Of a stretch of 64,000 bases of DNA, positions 53,547 to 63,313 are shown piece after piece. The stretch covers positions 102,982,368 to 103,046,367 of the forward strand of contig OZ026516.1 of the NCBI GenBank assembly GCA_964019695.1, given 5' to 3'. Made by a program: the position numbers and the translations under genes. The DNA comes from Loripinus fragilis (lineage: Eukaryota; Mollusca; Bivalvia; Lucinida; Lucinidae). The notes below the pieces were generated by a model. It was not told the origin of the DNA. It did no database searches and worked only from the letters and a program-made list of their open reading frames with translations. Position 1 is the first letter of the stretch, and every line of letters begins with the position of its first letter.

Positions 53547-53804
53547 TAGATGACACCACCTATGATCTTTGATAGGTATAATCATTATAATTATCGTCAA
53601 TACAAAAGGCATCTACCAGCCTGTACGCATATGCACATGCTGGTTCATGCCTTTTTCGCAAGTAGCAGCTTAGATCATACCATGATATTAAAATACGGGA
53701 AACAAGTGAATATGAAGATACCTTCACTTACTCGGTACTAAGATGCACCTCCTCGCTTTGTCGAACAGCCACAAATACGGATAAATAATCAATTTTCATA
53801 AAAG

Positions 53805-54240
53805 CTAGTACTTATAGGTATATCTACAACAGCAATTATTTTATCTCATAATCAATCAAAGGAATTATCAAGCAATCAAATCCTAATATGTTGCCGCCAG
53901 CAAATTCAATAGCGTCTATGGTTCAAGTGCCGTCAACGTCAAGCTCAATTGCCGCACAGAAGACGGTTGGTCACAAGAATCAAAGACGCCATAGAACCGG
54001 TACAGCATTAATATGTAAACTGTTTCTAGGTTTTTTTTTAATTTGAAAACACGTCGGCGGCCCCTGTGGAACTGTTCCGTTGGGAGCAGTCCCACATGGG
54101 TCTACGCTGTGCTCGTGTATAAAATCTAACCATTTCTTTATCTTCGATACTCTCATAAAATTAACAACTACTCAGTTCGCAGCTTAAAGTCATGAAAAGC
54201 ATAATCTACGAAGCTATTAGGATTTTTTTTTTCTTAATGA
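53805..54240 (-). mobile_element. Extra copy of the two-ORF LINE's 3' end, head to tail
   Basis: Matches 54250-54750: GCGTCTATGGTTCAAGTGCC GTCAACGTCAAGCTCAATTG, GACAGAAGACGGTTGG.CACA, TTGGGAGCAGTCCCA.ATGGG and CATAATCTACGAAGCT. It holds the 3' UTR and the last few ORF2 codons, 5' truncated. It could be an older insertion of the same family or a local duplication. Confidence 0.85.
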
Positions 54241-54653
54241 GCTCAAGTAAAAGCCAGTACTTATAAGTATATCTACAACTGCAATTATTTTATCGCATAA
54301 TCAAATGGAATTATCGAGTAGTATAAAATCCTAATAAGTTGCCACCAGCAAGTTCAATAGCGTCTATGGTCCAAGTGCCGTCAACGTCAAGCTCAATTGC
54401 CGGACAGAAGACGGTTGGCCACAAGGATCAAAGACGCCATTGAACCGGTATAGCAGAAAATGTGGAAGGCCCTAATTAGCATTGCATGTACTGTGTTAAT
54501 CCCTTACCAAAATTTTCACTTATCTAGGTTTCTGTTTCAAACCACGTCCGCCCTGTTGGGATTTGTTCCGTTTGGAGCAGTCCCATATGGGTCCTCGCCG
54601 TTCTCATGTATAAAAATCTAAATAATCCTTATATATTCAATAATCTGATATAC

Positions 54654-57600
54654 TTAGTGACCCTGGTTGTACAACTTCTCAGTTCGCATGTTAAAGGCAT
54701 GAAAAACATAAGAACATAATCTACGAAGCTTATTACAATTAGTTGAATTAAGGAGCTCAATAAATTTAAACATATTTGGTCGTCTCCAGTAATAGGGTGC
54801 AATGTATTTCGAACGTAAGTCTTTATATATTTCACATTCTAGTACAAAATGATATTCGTCTTCCAAAATCAAACAAATAGCACACTTTCTATCATCTACT
54901 GGTATACTATTTGGTTTGACCCATCTTCCAGCTTCTATTTCCAGTCGATGTGAAGACATTCTAAGCCTACTTAATATCTGACTAAATTTTTGAACATTGA
55001 TTAAATCAAGGTACGGTTGTAATTGAAAAACAGCAATATGTTTATAGAAAATTGCTCTTGTCGAAGAGTCTAATCTTGATCTCCAGTTCTGAATAAAATT
55101 ATCGGTAAGCCTTTGTTTCAAAGTCATGAGAAACCTATTGCAGTCACCTACCCCTTGATTTAACCAAACTTCATAAAAACCAAGTGACATAAGAAGATGG
55201 CGTAAAAGAGAAACCCAATTTACTTTGTCTGGGAGTAATTCACTATCTCTGAGCATCATGTCATATACAATTTTGATATATTTGTTATCTTCCGCTGTTA
55301 GAATCTTAAACCAGTACTTTACAATAATAAAATAACGCCTTGTTATATAGCTAGTCCGTCCAAGTTCACCATACACAAAATCATTTTGAGTTGTTTTCTT
55401 GACCCCTAAGAGCTTTTTACAAAATTGTAAATGAACTCTTTCTATTGCATTAGCCTGACAAAACCCCCAAACCTCACAACCATAGTTTAAAATAGGCGTA
55501 ACTAATTTATCGAAAAGATCCAGTTTATATTTAGGTGGAATGAAAGTGAATTTATAAAGATATTTATGCAGTTGAAATATAGCCTTTTGTGCCTGTCCTG
55601 CAAGTGTATGCTGAGCTTCTGCAAAAGAACCCCCTACCGTAAACACAATACCAAGATATTTAAAACTCCTAACTATTTCTAATTGGGTACCATTATAGAC
55701 AAAACTTAGATTTCTTGGCAACATTCTACCCTTTCGAAAAACCATCACCTTAGTTTTTGCAACATTAATGCTCATTTTCCACCTTTTACAATAAACTGAT
55801 AATAAGTCTAAACTTTTTTGAAGTTCCTCTGGAGAATTTGAAAATACTATAATATCGTCTGCATATAGCAACATGAATATCTTAAACATATGAATATCTA
55901 ATCCCTCTGCACCTGAAATAATAAAATGCTCTTCAATGTCATTAAGAAACAAAGAGAAAAGTAATGGAGATAAGCATTCACCTTGTCTTACTCCTAAATT
56001 ACAATAGAATTCGTTACCCAAGTTATTATTAAACTTAACTCTAGATTTGACACTTGAATACATAGACTTTATGATATTAATAATATTTCCTCTGAGACCA
56101 AGTTTTATCAGCTTATACCACAGATTATCACGTACAATATAGTCAAAAGCTTTTGTAAAATCGACAAAGGCACAATATAATTTCTTTCCTTGATTTAACA
56201 AATGTGAGATTAAGCCATGTAATACAAAAATATTATCTACAGTACCCATATGTGCCCTGAACCCAGCTTGTGCTTCTATCAGAACATAGTATGATTCTGC
56301 CCAATCTGACAACCTATTATTGAGGACCCTTGTGAACAGTTTTCCAAGTGTGCTAAGCAGAGTTATACCTCTATAGTTTTCTACATCATGTATACTACCC
56401 TTTTTATGCAATGGTATAATATAACCCTCCGACCACTCTTCTGGAAAATACCCTCTTTCAAATAGCATATTAAAAAGATTTCGTAGCACTGGTACAAGTA
56501 CTTGTTTGCCATGAATAAAAAATTCATTTATCAAATAATCAGGGCCTGCAGACTTATTTGTCTTTAATTGGTTAATTGACTTACCTATTTCTTCTGTGGA
56601 AAAGTCTACATTTAATTCGCCAAACATAATATCGAACTCATTATTTTCATAACGCTCAACAAAAAACATAACATCTTCATCAGGGGCATAAAAGGGGTCA
56701 TTTACATTATTTACTGCTTTAAAATATTGTTCAAAAGCAGACAAAGAAATATTGGCTGGTCTCATACCTGCAGCTTCTTTCAACATATTCCAATACATCC
56801 TAGCATTCTTGTGTTTTGCTGTAATAAAACGAGACGTTTTTTCTTTGTCATAGTTGTACCTGCATTGCCTTATTAAAGATTTATATTCAGATCTTGCCTT
56901 TACCATTGCTGTTCTAGTCTCATCTGTTTGAGATTCTCTGTATGCGTTTAATGTATGCAGGAACACAAATTTCTTACCTCTACATTCGTCATTGTACCAT
57001 GGATTAGCGTTGCTGTTAGAAAATTCCTCGTGTTCCCAATCTGTGGGTTTAATACGTTTAAAAATTGGTTCAGCGATGTCATTAATTATGGTGGAAAAGT
57101 CAGATAAACATGTTGTGACATCTTCATGGCTTGATGATTCTGATATTTTACTATCTAAAATGTTTAATTTATCCTTTGTTGAATCTAATTGTAAAGAATT
57201 TACAAAATGTGCCTTAAACTCAGGTTTCCAAGCATACTTACCAGTAACTTTTCTGTCACATTCTGGCCGTGCATCATTACTACATTGAATATCAAAATTG
57301 AAAGAAAAATTGACAAGGCAATGATCTGACATAATGTTTGGCTCCTGCACATCAAAATCTTCTATCAGATTGAATAATTCTTGTGATGTCAATACATAAT
57401 CGACTACACTACTACCCCTACTACCAACAAAAGTGTATTTACCTACCCCTCTATCGCTTCCAACCCTTCCATTCATAATTCGCACACCTGTCTGTTTACA
57501 AAAATCTAGCAAAAGCAACCCGTTATTATTCACATGACCTTTGTCTTGTGAATAGCGTGACATATATCTATCAGGCACATAATCATCAGGCAGGACAGAC

Positions 57601-58157
57601 ATATGCGCCGTCTGGTCCTCCTCGACAAAATCTGCATTTGTAGACGTGCGGCTGTTAAAATCGCCACATATAATCAAATTAGAGGGAAATTGCGATTTGC
57701 TCTCAATCAGTACAACAGAATCTAAAAGCCGGTCAAAAATGTTAGTTTCATTCAAAGACTGCCTACTACTTTCATCGGGTGTTACATAACAAAGACATAT
57801 ATATAAATCATTTTCTAAAGCTAATTTTGATTTGTCAATTTTTATCCACAAGATATCGTCCTTACTAGTGTAAACAAGCGTATTTGCATTTACAAAAGAA
57901 TTTCTAAGGTACAAAATCACTCCGCCTGAGTTGCGTTTCGATTTTTGTTTTTTCTCAACCCTGTTAAGTATGAATGCCTCAAAATTCGAGACTGCAACCT
58001 CAGACGAGTTATCTGTCCATGTTTCGGTCAATAAGACTATATCATTTGAATTAAAAATGTCCCTTAACTCTTGTGTTTGAAGTTTATTTGTTCTTTTGGT
58101 CACCAATCCCTGCACATTTAATAATGCGAAACGCAAGTTCACCTTCTCCAGTCCAAC
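54654..58157 (-). CDS. LINE ORF2: APE-type endonuclease and reverse transcriptase
   Basis: About 1162 residues counted from codon 58142 (GTG); no ATG precedes the endonuclease domain. The endonuclease/phosphatase fold (about 1-290) has LLTETW (catalytic Glu), NLIICGDFNSRTS (about 158) and MSDHCLVNF (about 271, catalytic His). The reverse transcriptase (about 530-830) has ENYRGITLLSTLGKLFTRVL, AQAGFRAHMGTVDN, CAFVDFTKAFDYI (first Asp), GVRQGECLSPLLF and MLLYADDIIVF (catalytic YADD, about 757). The C-terminus has a CX2C..H..C motif (CAICLILEDEYHFVLEC, about 1083). It makes and extends the nick for target-primed reverse transcription in the nucleus. The frame is continuous with ORF1 through one TAG at 58160-58158. 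Confidence 0.93.
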   Translation of the reverse strand, partial: VGLEKVNLRFALLNVQGLVTKRTNKLQTQELRDIFNSNDIVLLTETWTDNSSEVAVSNFEAFILNRVEKKQKSKRNSGGVILYLRNSFVNANTLVYTSKDDILWIKIDKSKLALENDLYICLCYVTPDESSRQSLNETNIFDRLLDSVVLIESKSQFPSNLIICGDFNSRTSTNADFVEEDQTAHMSVLPDDYVPDRYMSRYSQDKGHVNNNGLLLLDFCKQTGVRIMNGRVGSDRGVGKYTFVGSRGSSVVDYVLTSQELFNLIEDFDVQEPNIMSDHCLVNFSFNFDIQCSNDARPECDRKVTGKYAWKPEFKAHFVNSLQLDSTKDKLNILDSKISESSSHEDVTTCLSDFSTIINDIAEPIFKRIKPTDWEHEEFSNSNANPWYNDECRGKKFVFLHTLNAYRESQTDETRTAMVKARSEYKSLIRQCRYNYDKEKTSRFITAKHKNARMYWNMLKEAAGMRPANISLSAFEQYFKAVNNVNDPFYAPDEDVMFFVERYENNEFDIMFGELNVDFSTEEIGKSINQLKTNKSAGPDYLINEFFIHGKQVLVPVLRNLFNMLFERGYFPEEWSEGYIIPLHKKGSIHDVENYRGITLLSTLGKLFTRVLNNRLSDWAESYYVLIEAQAGFRAHMGTVDNIFVLHGLISHLLNQGKKLYCAFVDFTKAFDYIVRDNLWYKLIKLGLRGNIINIIKSMYSSVKSRVKFNNNLGNEFYCNLGVRQGECLSPLLFSLFLNDIEEHFIISGAEGLDIHMFKIFMLLYADDIIVFSNSPEELQKSLDLLSVYCKRWKMSINVAKTKVMVFRKGRMLPRNLSFVYNGTQLEIVRSFKYLGIVFTVGGSFAEAQHTLAGQAQKAIFQLHKYLYKFTFIPPKYKLDLFDKLVTPILNYGCEVWGFCQANAIERVHLQFCKKLLGVKKTTQNDFVYGELGRTSYITRRYFIIVKYWFKILTAEDNKYIKIVYDMMLRDSELLPDKVNWVSLLRHLLMSLGFYEVWLNQGVGDCNRFLMTLKQRLTDNFIQNWRSRLDSSTRAIFYKHIAVFQLQPYLDLINVQKFSQILSRLRMSSHRLEIEAGRWVKPNSIPVDDRKCAICLILEDEYHFVLECEIYKDLRSKYIAPYYWRRPNMFKFIELLNSTNCNKLRRLCSYVFHAFNMRTEKLYNQGH

Positions 58158-59705
58158 CTAACTGTCAGCTTGGCTATTTATAGCACCACGTGAAATTCCT
58201 GAATCGCATGTCGACCTTGAACTAGATTGCGTCGCTGGGCTATTTTTATTGCCACTTTGTCTATTTTTATCACATTCTCGGTTTTCAGTGACACGCGATT
58301 GACTGGTTCTCGGCACAGACACTGACTGATTTCTACGGGAATTAACAACACGTTGTTTTGAGCGAGGAATGTGTGTATTCTTGTCAGGATTTTCAGGAGG
58401 TAACTCAGTATTTTTCTTGCTCGAATTTGATATGGGCTTTGGGTTTGTTAGGTCAGAACCAGGCAGGCTAGAACTTTCATTATAAGGCCTGAATAGCGAT
58501 GGTGTACATGAATTTGACCTTTTGTGACCCTCTTGGCCGTTGGTAGTTGCATTTTCTGTGTTCTGCATGCCAATGGTTCCCCTAATGCTACCCACAGACC
58601 CCAGAGTAGACTCCTCTTGTCTGATAGACTGAGAGGTGTCTGCAACTGTGGATCTCACTAAATCAATCAATTTGGCCTGTTCACTTGTGCGACAATCGTT
58701 GCTACATGAAGAACTCGCGTCCATTGCTTCGCTATATTTATCACAGTAATCACGTGACATATTGGTTTTCCCAGCCAGCGCATGAGTATGATTCACTGAT
58801 GAACTTTGTTTTGAATGGGTCGTTGTGTATTCATGTTCCTTTAACATGCTGCTGTCATCACTTATGTCAATGTGCGTAAAATCAGATAACCTGCTCGATC
58901 TTATCACTTCATTCCAGTCCGGGAACTCATCACGAACCACTTTCCCTTCAACAATTAATTTTGCAGGGTATACTATTTGATATTTCACCCTGTGGTTATG
59001 TGATCTGATTTCTTTGAGTTCTCTCCATATGTGTTTTCTAGCCTCAATGATTTCTTTCGGCAGATCATGGTCAATGCTGAATGGTGTCCCTTTTAGCATG
59101 TAAGCCTTGGCCATTATAGCTTCAGTATCACAGAAATCTCTAAAATTCACAATAATAGGTCTTCTGGGGTTTCTGTATCCAATCTTACGAGGACCAAGCC
59201 TGTGCGATCGGGCCAAATACATTTTATCTGCATCCATGTCAAGGTGGTTCTTGATGAACTCTCTGATGATAGAGAAACAGTTTTCATTATAATTCTCAGA
59301 GATGCCCCAAAACACTAAGTTATTTCGACGCGACCTTGCTTCCAGGTCTATGCTTTTGTATGCTAATGTTTTCATCATTGATGTGTTTCTGTTTGTAACT
59401 TTCACCACTTCATCCAGTTTATCATACATAAATTTGAAACAGTTTTGGAATGTTGACATACCTCTGTTTTTCTCCTCTTGGCTCCTCCTTATACACATTA
59501 TTTCCGAATACATCATGCTAAGTTTATCATGTGTAGAACTACTTAAGAATGTATCACTTTGTCCTGTATCACTTTGTCCTGTATTCTTCCTTTTTCGTTT
59601 CATTGCATTTGAAAATCCATCTCCATCGCCATCTCCCGCCATTTCACCAAACAAAGGATCATAAGAATTTTGGGTCAAGACCGTATATTCATAATTTGAC
59701 GCCAT
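58158..59705 (-). CDS. LINE ORF1: L1-type RNA-binding protein
   Basis: 515 codons from ATG 59705 (MASNYEYTVLTQ); the frame is open four codons further up but without another ATG. It has a basic patch KRKRKN near residue 40 and a helical, coiled-coil-like segment (about 60-110), then DLEARSRRNNLVFWGI (about 122), ARSHRLGP and RRPIIVNFRDF. These are the order and motifs of the RRM and C-terminal domains of L1 ORF1p-like proteins, which trimerise and bind LINE RNA. The last third is a Ser/Thr/Asn-rich, probably disordered tail not typical of L1. It ends with TAG at 58160-58158, directly followed in frame by ORF2. Confidence 0.9.
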   Translation of the reverse strand: MASNYEYTVLTQNSYDPLFGEMAGDGDGDGFSNAMKRKRKNTGQSDTGQSDTFLSSSTHDKLSMMYSEIMCIRRSQEEKNRGMSTFQNCFKFMYDKLDEVVKVTNRNTSMMKTLAYKSIDLEARSRRNNLVFWGISENYNENCFSIIREFIKNHLDMDADKMYLARSHRLGPRKIGYRNPRRPIIVNFRDFCDTEAIMAKAYMLKGTPFSIDHDLPKEIIEARKHIWRELKEIRSHNHRVKYQIVYPAKLIVEGKVVRDEFPDWNEVIRSSRLSDFTHIDISDDSSMLKEHEYTTTHSKQSSSVNHTHALAGKTNMSRDYCDKYSEAMDASSSCSNDCRTSEQAKLIDLVRSTVADTSQSIRQEESTLGSVGSIRGTIGMQNTENATTNGQEGHKRSNSCTPSLFRPYNESSSLPGSDLTNPKPISNSSKKNTELPPENPDKNTHIPRSKQRVVNSRRNQSVSVPRTSQSRVTENRECDKNRQSGNKNSPATQSSSRSTCDSGISRGAINSQADS

Positions 59706-59884
59706 ATTCACATCCAAAACTCATTCAAAGTATGCAGCGTTTAGTTATTTCTATCCACAACAAAGCGATCACGATAACTCTGCATAACTATCAAGATATT
59801 CTTAATTTTCATGCTCCCTGTTACAATACGTCTTCACTGTCCGCCATCTTTAATACTTAATATATCTATTAACGAGAGATTGAA

Positions 59885-59930
59885 AACGGGGGAGGGTTCG
59901 AATCCCACACGATTGATTTTTTTTCAGAAG
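59885..59930 (+). tRNA. tRNA 3'-half-like sequence (T arm and T run) beside the LINE 5' end
   Basis: GGGAGGGTTCGAATCCCACA C forms a T arm with loop TTCGAAT and a B box (GGTTCGAATCC), followed 7 nt later by TTTTTTTT, a polymerase III-type terminator. The 5' half of a tRNA is missing; the LINE begins where it should be. It may be a tRNA pseudogene, a SINE piece or chance. Confidence 0.3.
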
Positions 59931-60650
59931 GAGATATTTTTAAATATCATTATTGCTTAAACAAGACTTTTTATCATATTTTTGTTATATTTTAAATGTT
60001 TTTACTATAGTATTCTTTGAGTGTTTTTTTTCCCTAAAACACGAGCTAGCAACTATAAAATTACTCTCCTTATAGCATATTTGAGAAGCAGACTTTGGGT
60101 ATATCGCCTTTTTCGTAGCACCCATTTTAGACAACTGACCTTTTCGTAGGTAAAATGATTATCAATGTTTCTATGATTAATAGAAAACCAACTGCTGCAA
60201 AGCTCAAATTTGTAAGTGGGTGGTACACGACAAGCCTTTTTGTAAAACAGCTGTTTCTTAAAAAATGTGTAAGGAGAGTAGACTTACACGTATTACAAAA
60301 CATGTCATCAGGTCATCGCCTTCTTTCCGCTTTTCGTTTTCTGTCATATGCGATAAAAATAGTAAAGGTCATCATTCACAAACATCAAATATCAAAAAGC
60401 AAAGATAAAAAAATATGCCGTGATTGGGGTTCGAACCTTCAATTGCAAAACTTCGGTCTACGATCTTACCACCGCGCCAGCCCAACTGTGACAAATATTA
60501 ATGATAAAAGAATATAATGTACAAAGTTAGCGAAACCGATTTACCTATTTACATCAATGGACAATGACCAATTATCAAAACATGCTCTGACGTCACTTTG
60601 AACTTATCTAGTAAGGACAGTACCATTCAAGTTATAATTGTTAAAGAGGC
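59931..60650. other. Non-genic stretch with a tRNA-like sequence
   Basis: The minus strand of 60420-60486 reads GGCTGGCGCGGTGGTAAGAT and later GAAGGTTCGAACCCCAATCA, good A and B boxes. The acceptor and T stems do not pair well, so it is probably a tRNA pseudogene or SINE head. The ORF at 60155-60517 is not recognised. Confidence 0.4.
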
Positions 60651-60653
60651 TTA

Positions 60654-61251
60654 AGCGACTGTCACACCTTACCGGATAGCGCTAACGGACGCGAAACGGA
60701 CAGCAAAATTCTCTGTCCGTTCGCATCCGTTTCTTGTCCGTTCGTCATGCGGTGAATGCGTTCCGTGTCAGATGGTATCCGTTTTGTCTGGTCCTATCCG
60801 TTGGCAAGTTTTGGACATTTTCAAAACTTCGAACGGACGCCACCGGATTAAGATGTCCGGTGGTTGAACGTTACTCGTTCGCTGGTATGCGGTTTGTCCG
60901 TTTCTCGTGCGTTCGGCACCCTGTAGGTATCCTGTATATATCCGTTGATGTCCGTGTTGTGAACGGTCAACTTCAGGACAAGTAACAGAGTTCCACGGAT
61001 GAATATCGCATACGCATTCTTTGATCGTTCAACGAACGTTTTGTCCGTTTCTTATACGTTACCTATTTGTTGTGTCCGTTATACACCCGTTAAACGTACG
61101 TTGGTTGACGGTTCTTTGACCGTTACTTGTTCGGCACATATGCGCTCCTTACGACTTCCGCGACAACTTCCATTACCGGATAAACATTTTTTTCATTTTT
61201 TCTGTCCGGTTGGCGTCCGTTGCCTTTATCCGTTAATATGTGACAGCACCA
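60654..61251. mobile_element. 598-bp TTA-flanked element full of TCCGTT motifs
   Basis: Flanked by TTA (60651-60653 and 61252-61254). Imperfect 25-bp inverted ends share CTGTCACA..TTA.CGGATA. The interior is crowded with TCCGTT, TTCGT and GGACG motifs in both orientations. No transposase ORF; the two 83- and 89-codon frames inside are repeat shadows. In target and architecture it resembles the element at 48310, though their sequences differ. Confidence 0.7.
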
Positions 61252-61254
61252 TTA

Positions 61255-61800
61255 GTCTGCAACTATGAACATTTTTCGGAAAAAAAAGATTTTCTTTTCA
61301 AATCATTAGTAAAAGTAGACTTAAGTTATGTTGTCACAATAAATCTGTTCACTATAGCTGAAACTGCACGGAAAAGTGAATTATCATATAAAATAGGTGT
61401 GTGTTTTCTATTGTTGGTAATTATTTGCGTCCCTCCAATAATTATAGACAGTTAATTTTTAATATAAATGCTCTTGTTTTGATACTGAGTATTTGTTAAG
61501 ATTGACGAAATTGTTAAAAATGTATACAGGAATTTTAGTTTTTTGCTGTGTTCTTGAAACATAGAAACATCATTTCTAAAATTAAAAGATCAAAAGTTAC
61601 AGACTATGCTGCTTTAATCAAATTAAATATACACTTATGTGCCAAATTAAAGTTCACAAACTTAAAAAAATGCATAAATTTATGGAAGATTTAGACATTC
61701 ATTTCTTCTTTATTTCAATTTTATTCATAATATGGACTTGGCAAATACATGTATGGGAAGATATAAGCAAGCCTTCAAATATTTAGGATATAATTTACTT
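61255..61800. other. AT-rich stretch without gene
   Basis: Nothing recognised. Confidence 0.35.
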
Positions 61801-61819
61801 GTTCACTGTTTTGCATATT

Positions 61820-62453
61820 GTTGCTCAGCAACCGATAAAAATAGCAAAAAATCAACTAGTATGCTCATTTTGGTGGTTGCCATGGTTACAAAAAATGAAT
61901 TTCTGATGTTATTTTTAATTCTACTCCAAGGCAACATATTTTTCTATATATTGACCATCAAAAAGTTATTTGCTAGTCTTTCTTTTATAGCTAAACAATA
62001 TAAAATGCAAAAATGTTAATAAAATCTGTCAAGATTCAACGTTCCTAAAATGGGGGGTGTGGAAGACAAATATTAATAATGACACAAGTTTAAAAGTCAT
62101 ATGTACTTCAAATTATACCTAAGACTTTAAAACAAAGATAATCTGTCAATAAAATGTCTTTAAAAAGTTAGAGTAATGCATTCAAAATGGTGTTGTCATG
62201 GAAACAAAAGCGCAATATATTTGATATTCACTCTAATAATCACTCTTTTCGTGATCAATTTTATAAAGAAATGTTGACTTTTTTACTTTGTTATTGATAA
62301 AAATTGAAATAAAACCACACATAAAGACATTAATAAGTCCTACATATCATAACATAAACTCAAGTAATTATTGAATGTCTGGTTGTCATGGCAACTATTT
62401 TAATGAACAAGATAGGGCAAATTTAGCGATTTCTCTCTTGTTGCTAGGCAACC
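61820..62453. promoter_or_regulatory. Cluster of five RFX X-box-like palindromes
   Basis: GTTGCTCAGCAACC (61820), GTTGCCATGGTTAC (61876), GTTGTCATGGAAAC (62192), GTTGTCATGGCAAC (62382) and GTTGCTAGGCAACC (62440). These match or closely resemble the RFX binding consensus GT(T/A)(G/A)CC-N1-3-GG(C/T)AAC. No gene start is nearby, so the cluster may belong to an old repeat rather than an enhancer. Confidence 0.45.
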
Positions 62454-62990
62454 ACCCTCCAATCCGGAGTTAAGTTTTCTGAACATTTGTAATTATAGGG
62501 AGGATAATGATGTATCCATATATAAGCCTTATTAATGCTGTTAATCTTTTCTTTTAGATTTAAAGTATTATAAATGTTGAAAATAAGCATTATTTTTTGC
62601 CTTGAAATTCACTTTGTGAACTTTAAGGACCTCTGACAGTCTTAATGAAGGATTGCCCATAAAAAATGGTCAAAAAAAGTTTCAAAGAAAATGATATTTT
62701 TTTCCATGAAAAAAATAGTAATTTTAACTCTCGAATTATACGCACAAGTGTTTTTCACATTGGACAAGTACCTATTAAAAAATATGGGTCGAAAACGCTG
62801 TTTTTGCTATTCAACATATAGGAAATAGAAAAAGGTTTACTGAAGTGCTTTCCCCCCCGTGACCAAACTAACCCTTTTGTATACAGTTGTAGTTTTACTT
62901 TTAACACATCCTATAAAAATTGCATGATTGGTCACGGGGGGGGGGGGGGAACGATGTCAAAATGCTCAAAAACAATTTCTTATAAAAAAC
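62454..62990. other. AT-rich stretch with a small poly-C/poly-G inverted repeat
   Basis: CCCCCCCGTGACCAA (about 62850) and TTGGTCACGGGGGGGG (about 62929-62950) face each other over about 75 bp. No gene seen. Confidence 0.6.
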
Positions 62991-63006
62991 TTATTAATTG
63001 TTTGTT

Positions 63007-63313
63007 TGGTTCTTAACGACGCATCAACCCTTGTGGGTCATAAGCGTCAGAAGGTATTAAACTAAACATGATGAAGATGGAAAAAGTAAAAATTCATAAG
63101 ATAAAATAAAAGGAATGATGTTGATGAGATTGTATAATGATAATTAGTTGAAATACGATTGTTGACAGGAGAGACCACGTACAATATCTGACAGTTTCAA
63201 AGAGCTATTCAGATAACTGTACATGTTCTCTAACTGAACAGAATACAACATTAAAAAATCTGTATTATGGTCTGATACAAATGTAAAACAAAACATGATT
63301 TTAAAAATAGCAA
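63007..63313 (-). mobile_element. 3' UTR and tail of the RNase H LINE
   Basis: Follows the ORF stop. On the minus strand it ends GGGTTGATGCGTCGTTAAGA ACCAAACAAACAA. The tail matches the 3' end of the three SINEs in this window. A split copy of this UTR lies at 47868-48047 and 50452-50586. Confidence 0.85.

Larger units (their letters stand above)
54250..59880 (-). mobile_element. Two-ORF non-LTR retrotransposon (LINE), both ORFs intact
   Basis: Contains ORF1 (59705-58158) and ORF2 (58157-54654) with intact frames, about 400 bp of 3' UTR down to about 54250 and a short 5' UTR up to about 59880. The exact ends are uncertain; no target duplication was recognised. The layout (L1-like ORF1, APE endonuclease plus reverse transcriptase) is that of L1/Tx1- or CR1-like LINEs. 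Intact frames suggest a recent insertion. Confidence 0.85.

Noticed and set aside
53348..53572. ORF rich in Ser-Leu
   Set aside because: Made by the CT microsatellite.
60420..60486. Functional tRNA gene on the minus strand
   Set aside because: Good A and B boxes, but the acceptor and T stems do not pair; more likely a tRNA pseudogene or SINE head.
60734..61268. Two plus ORFs (83 and 89 codons)
   Set aside because: They lie inside the TCCGTT-word element and reflect its repeats.
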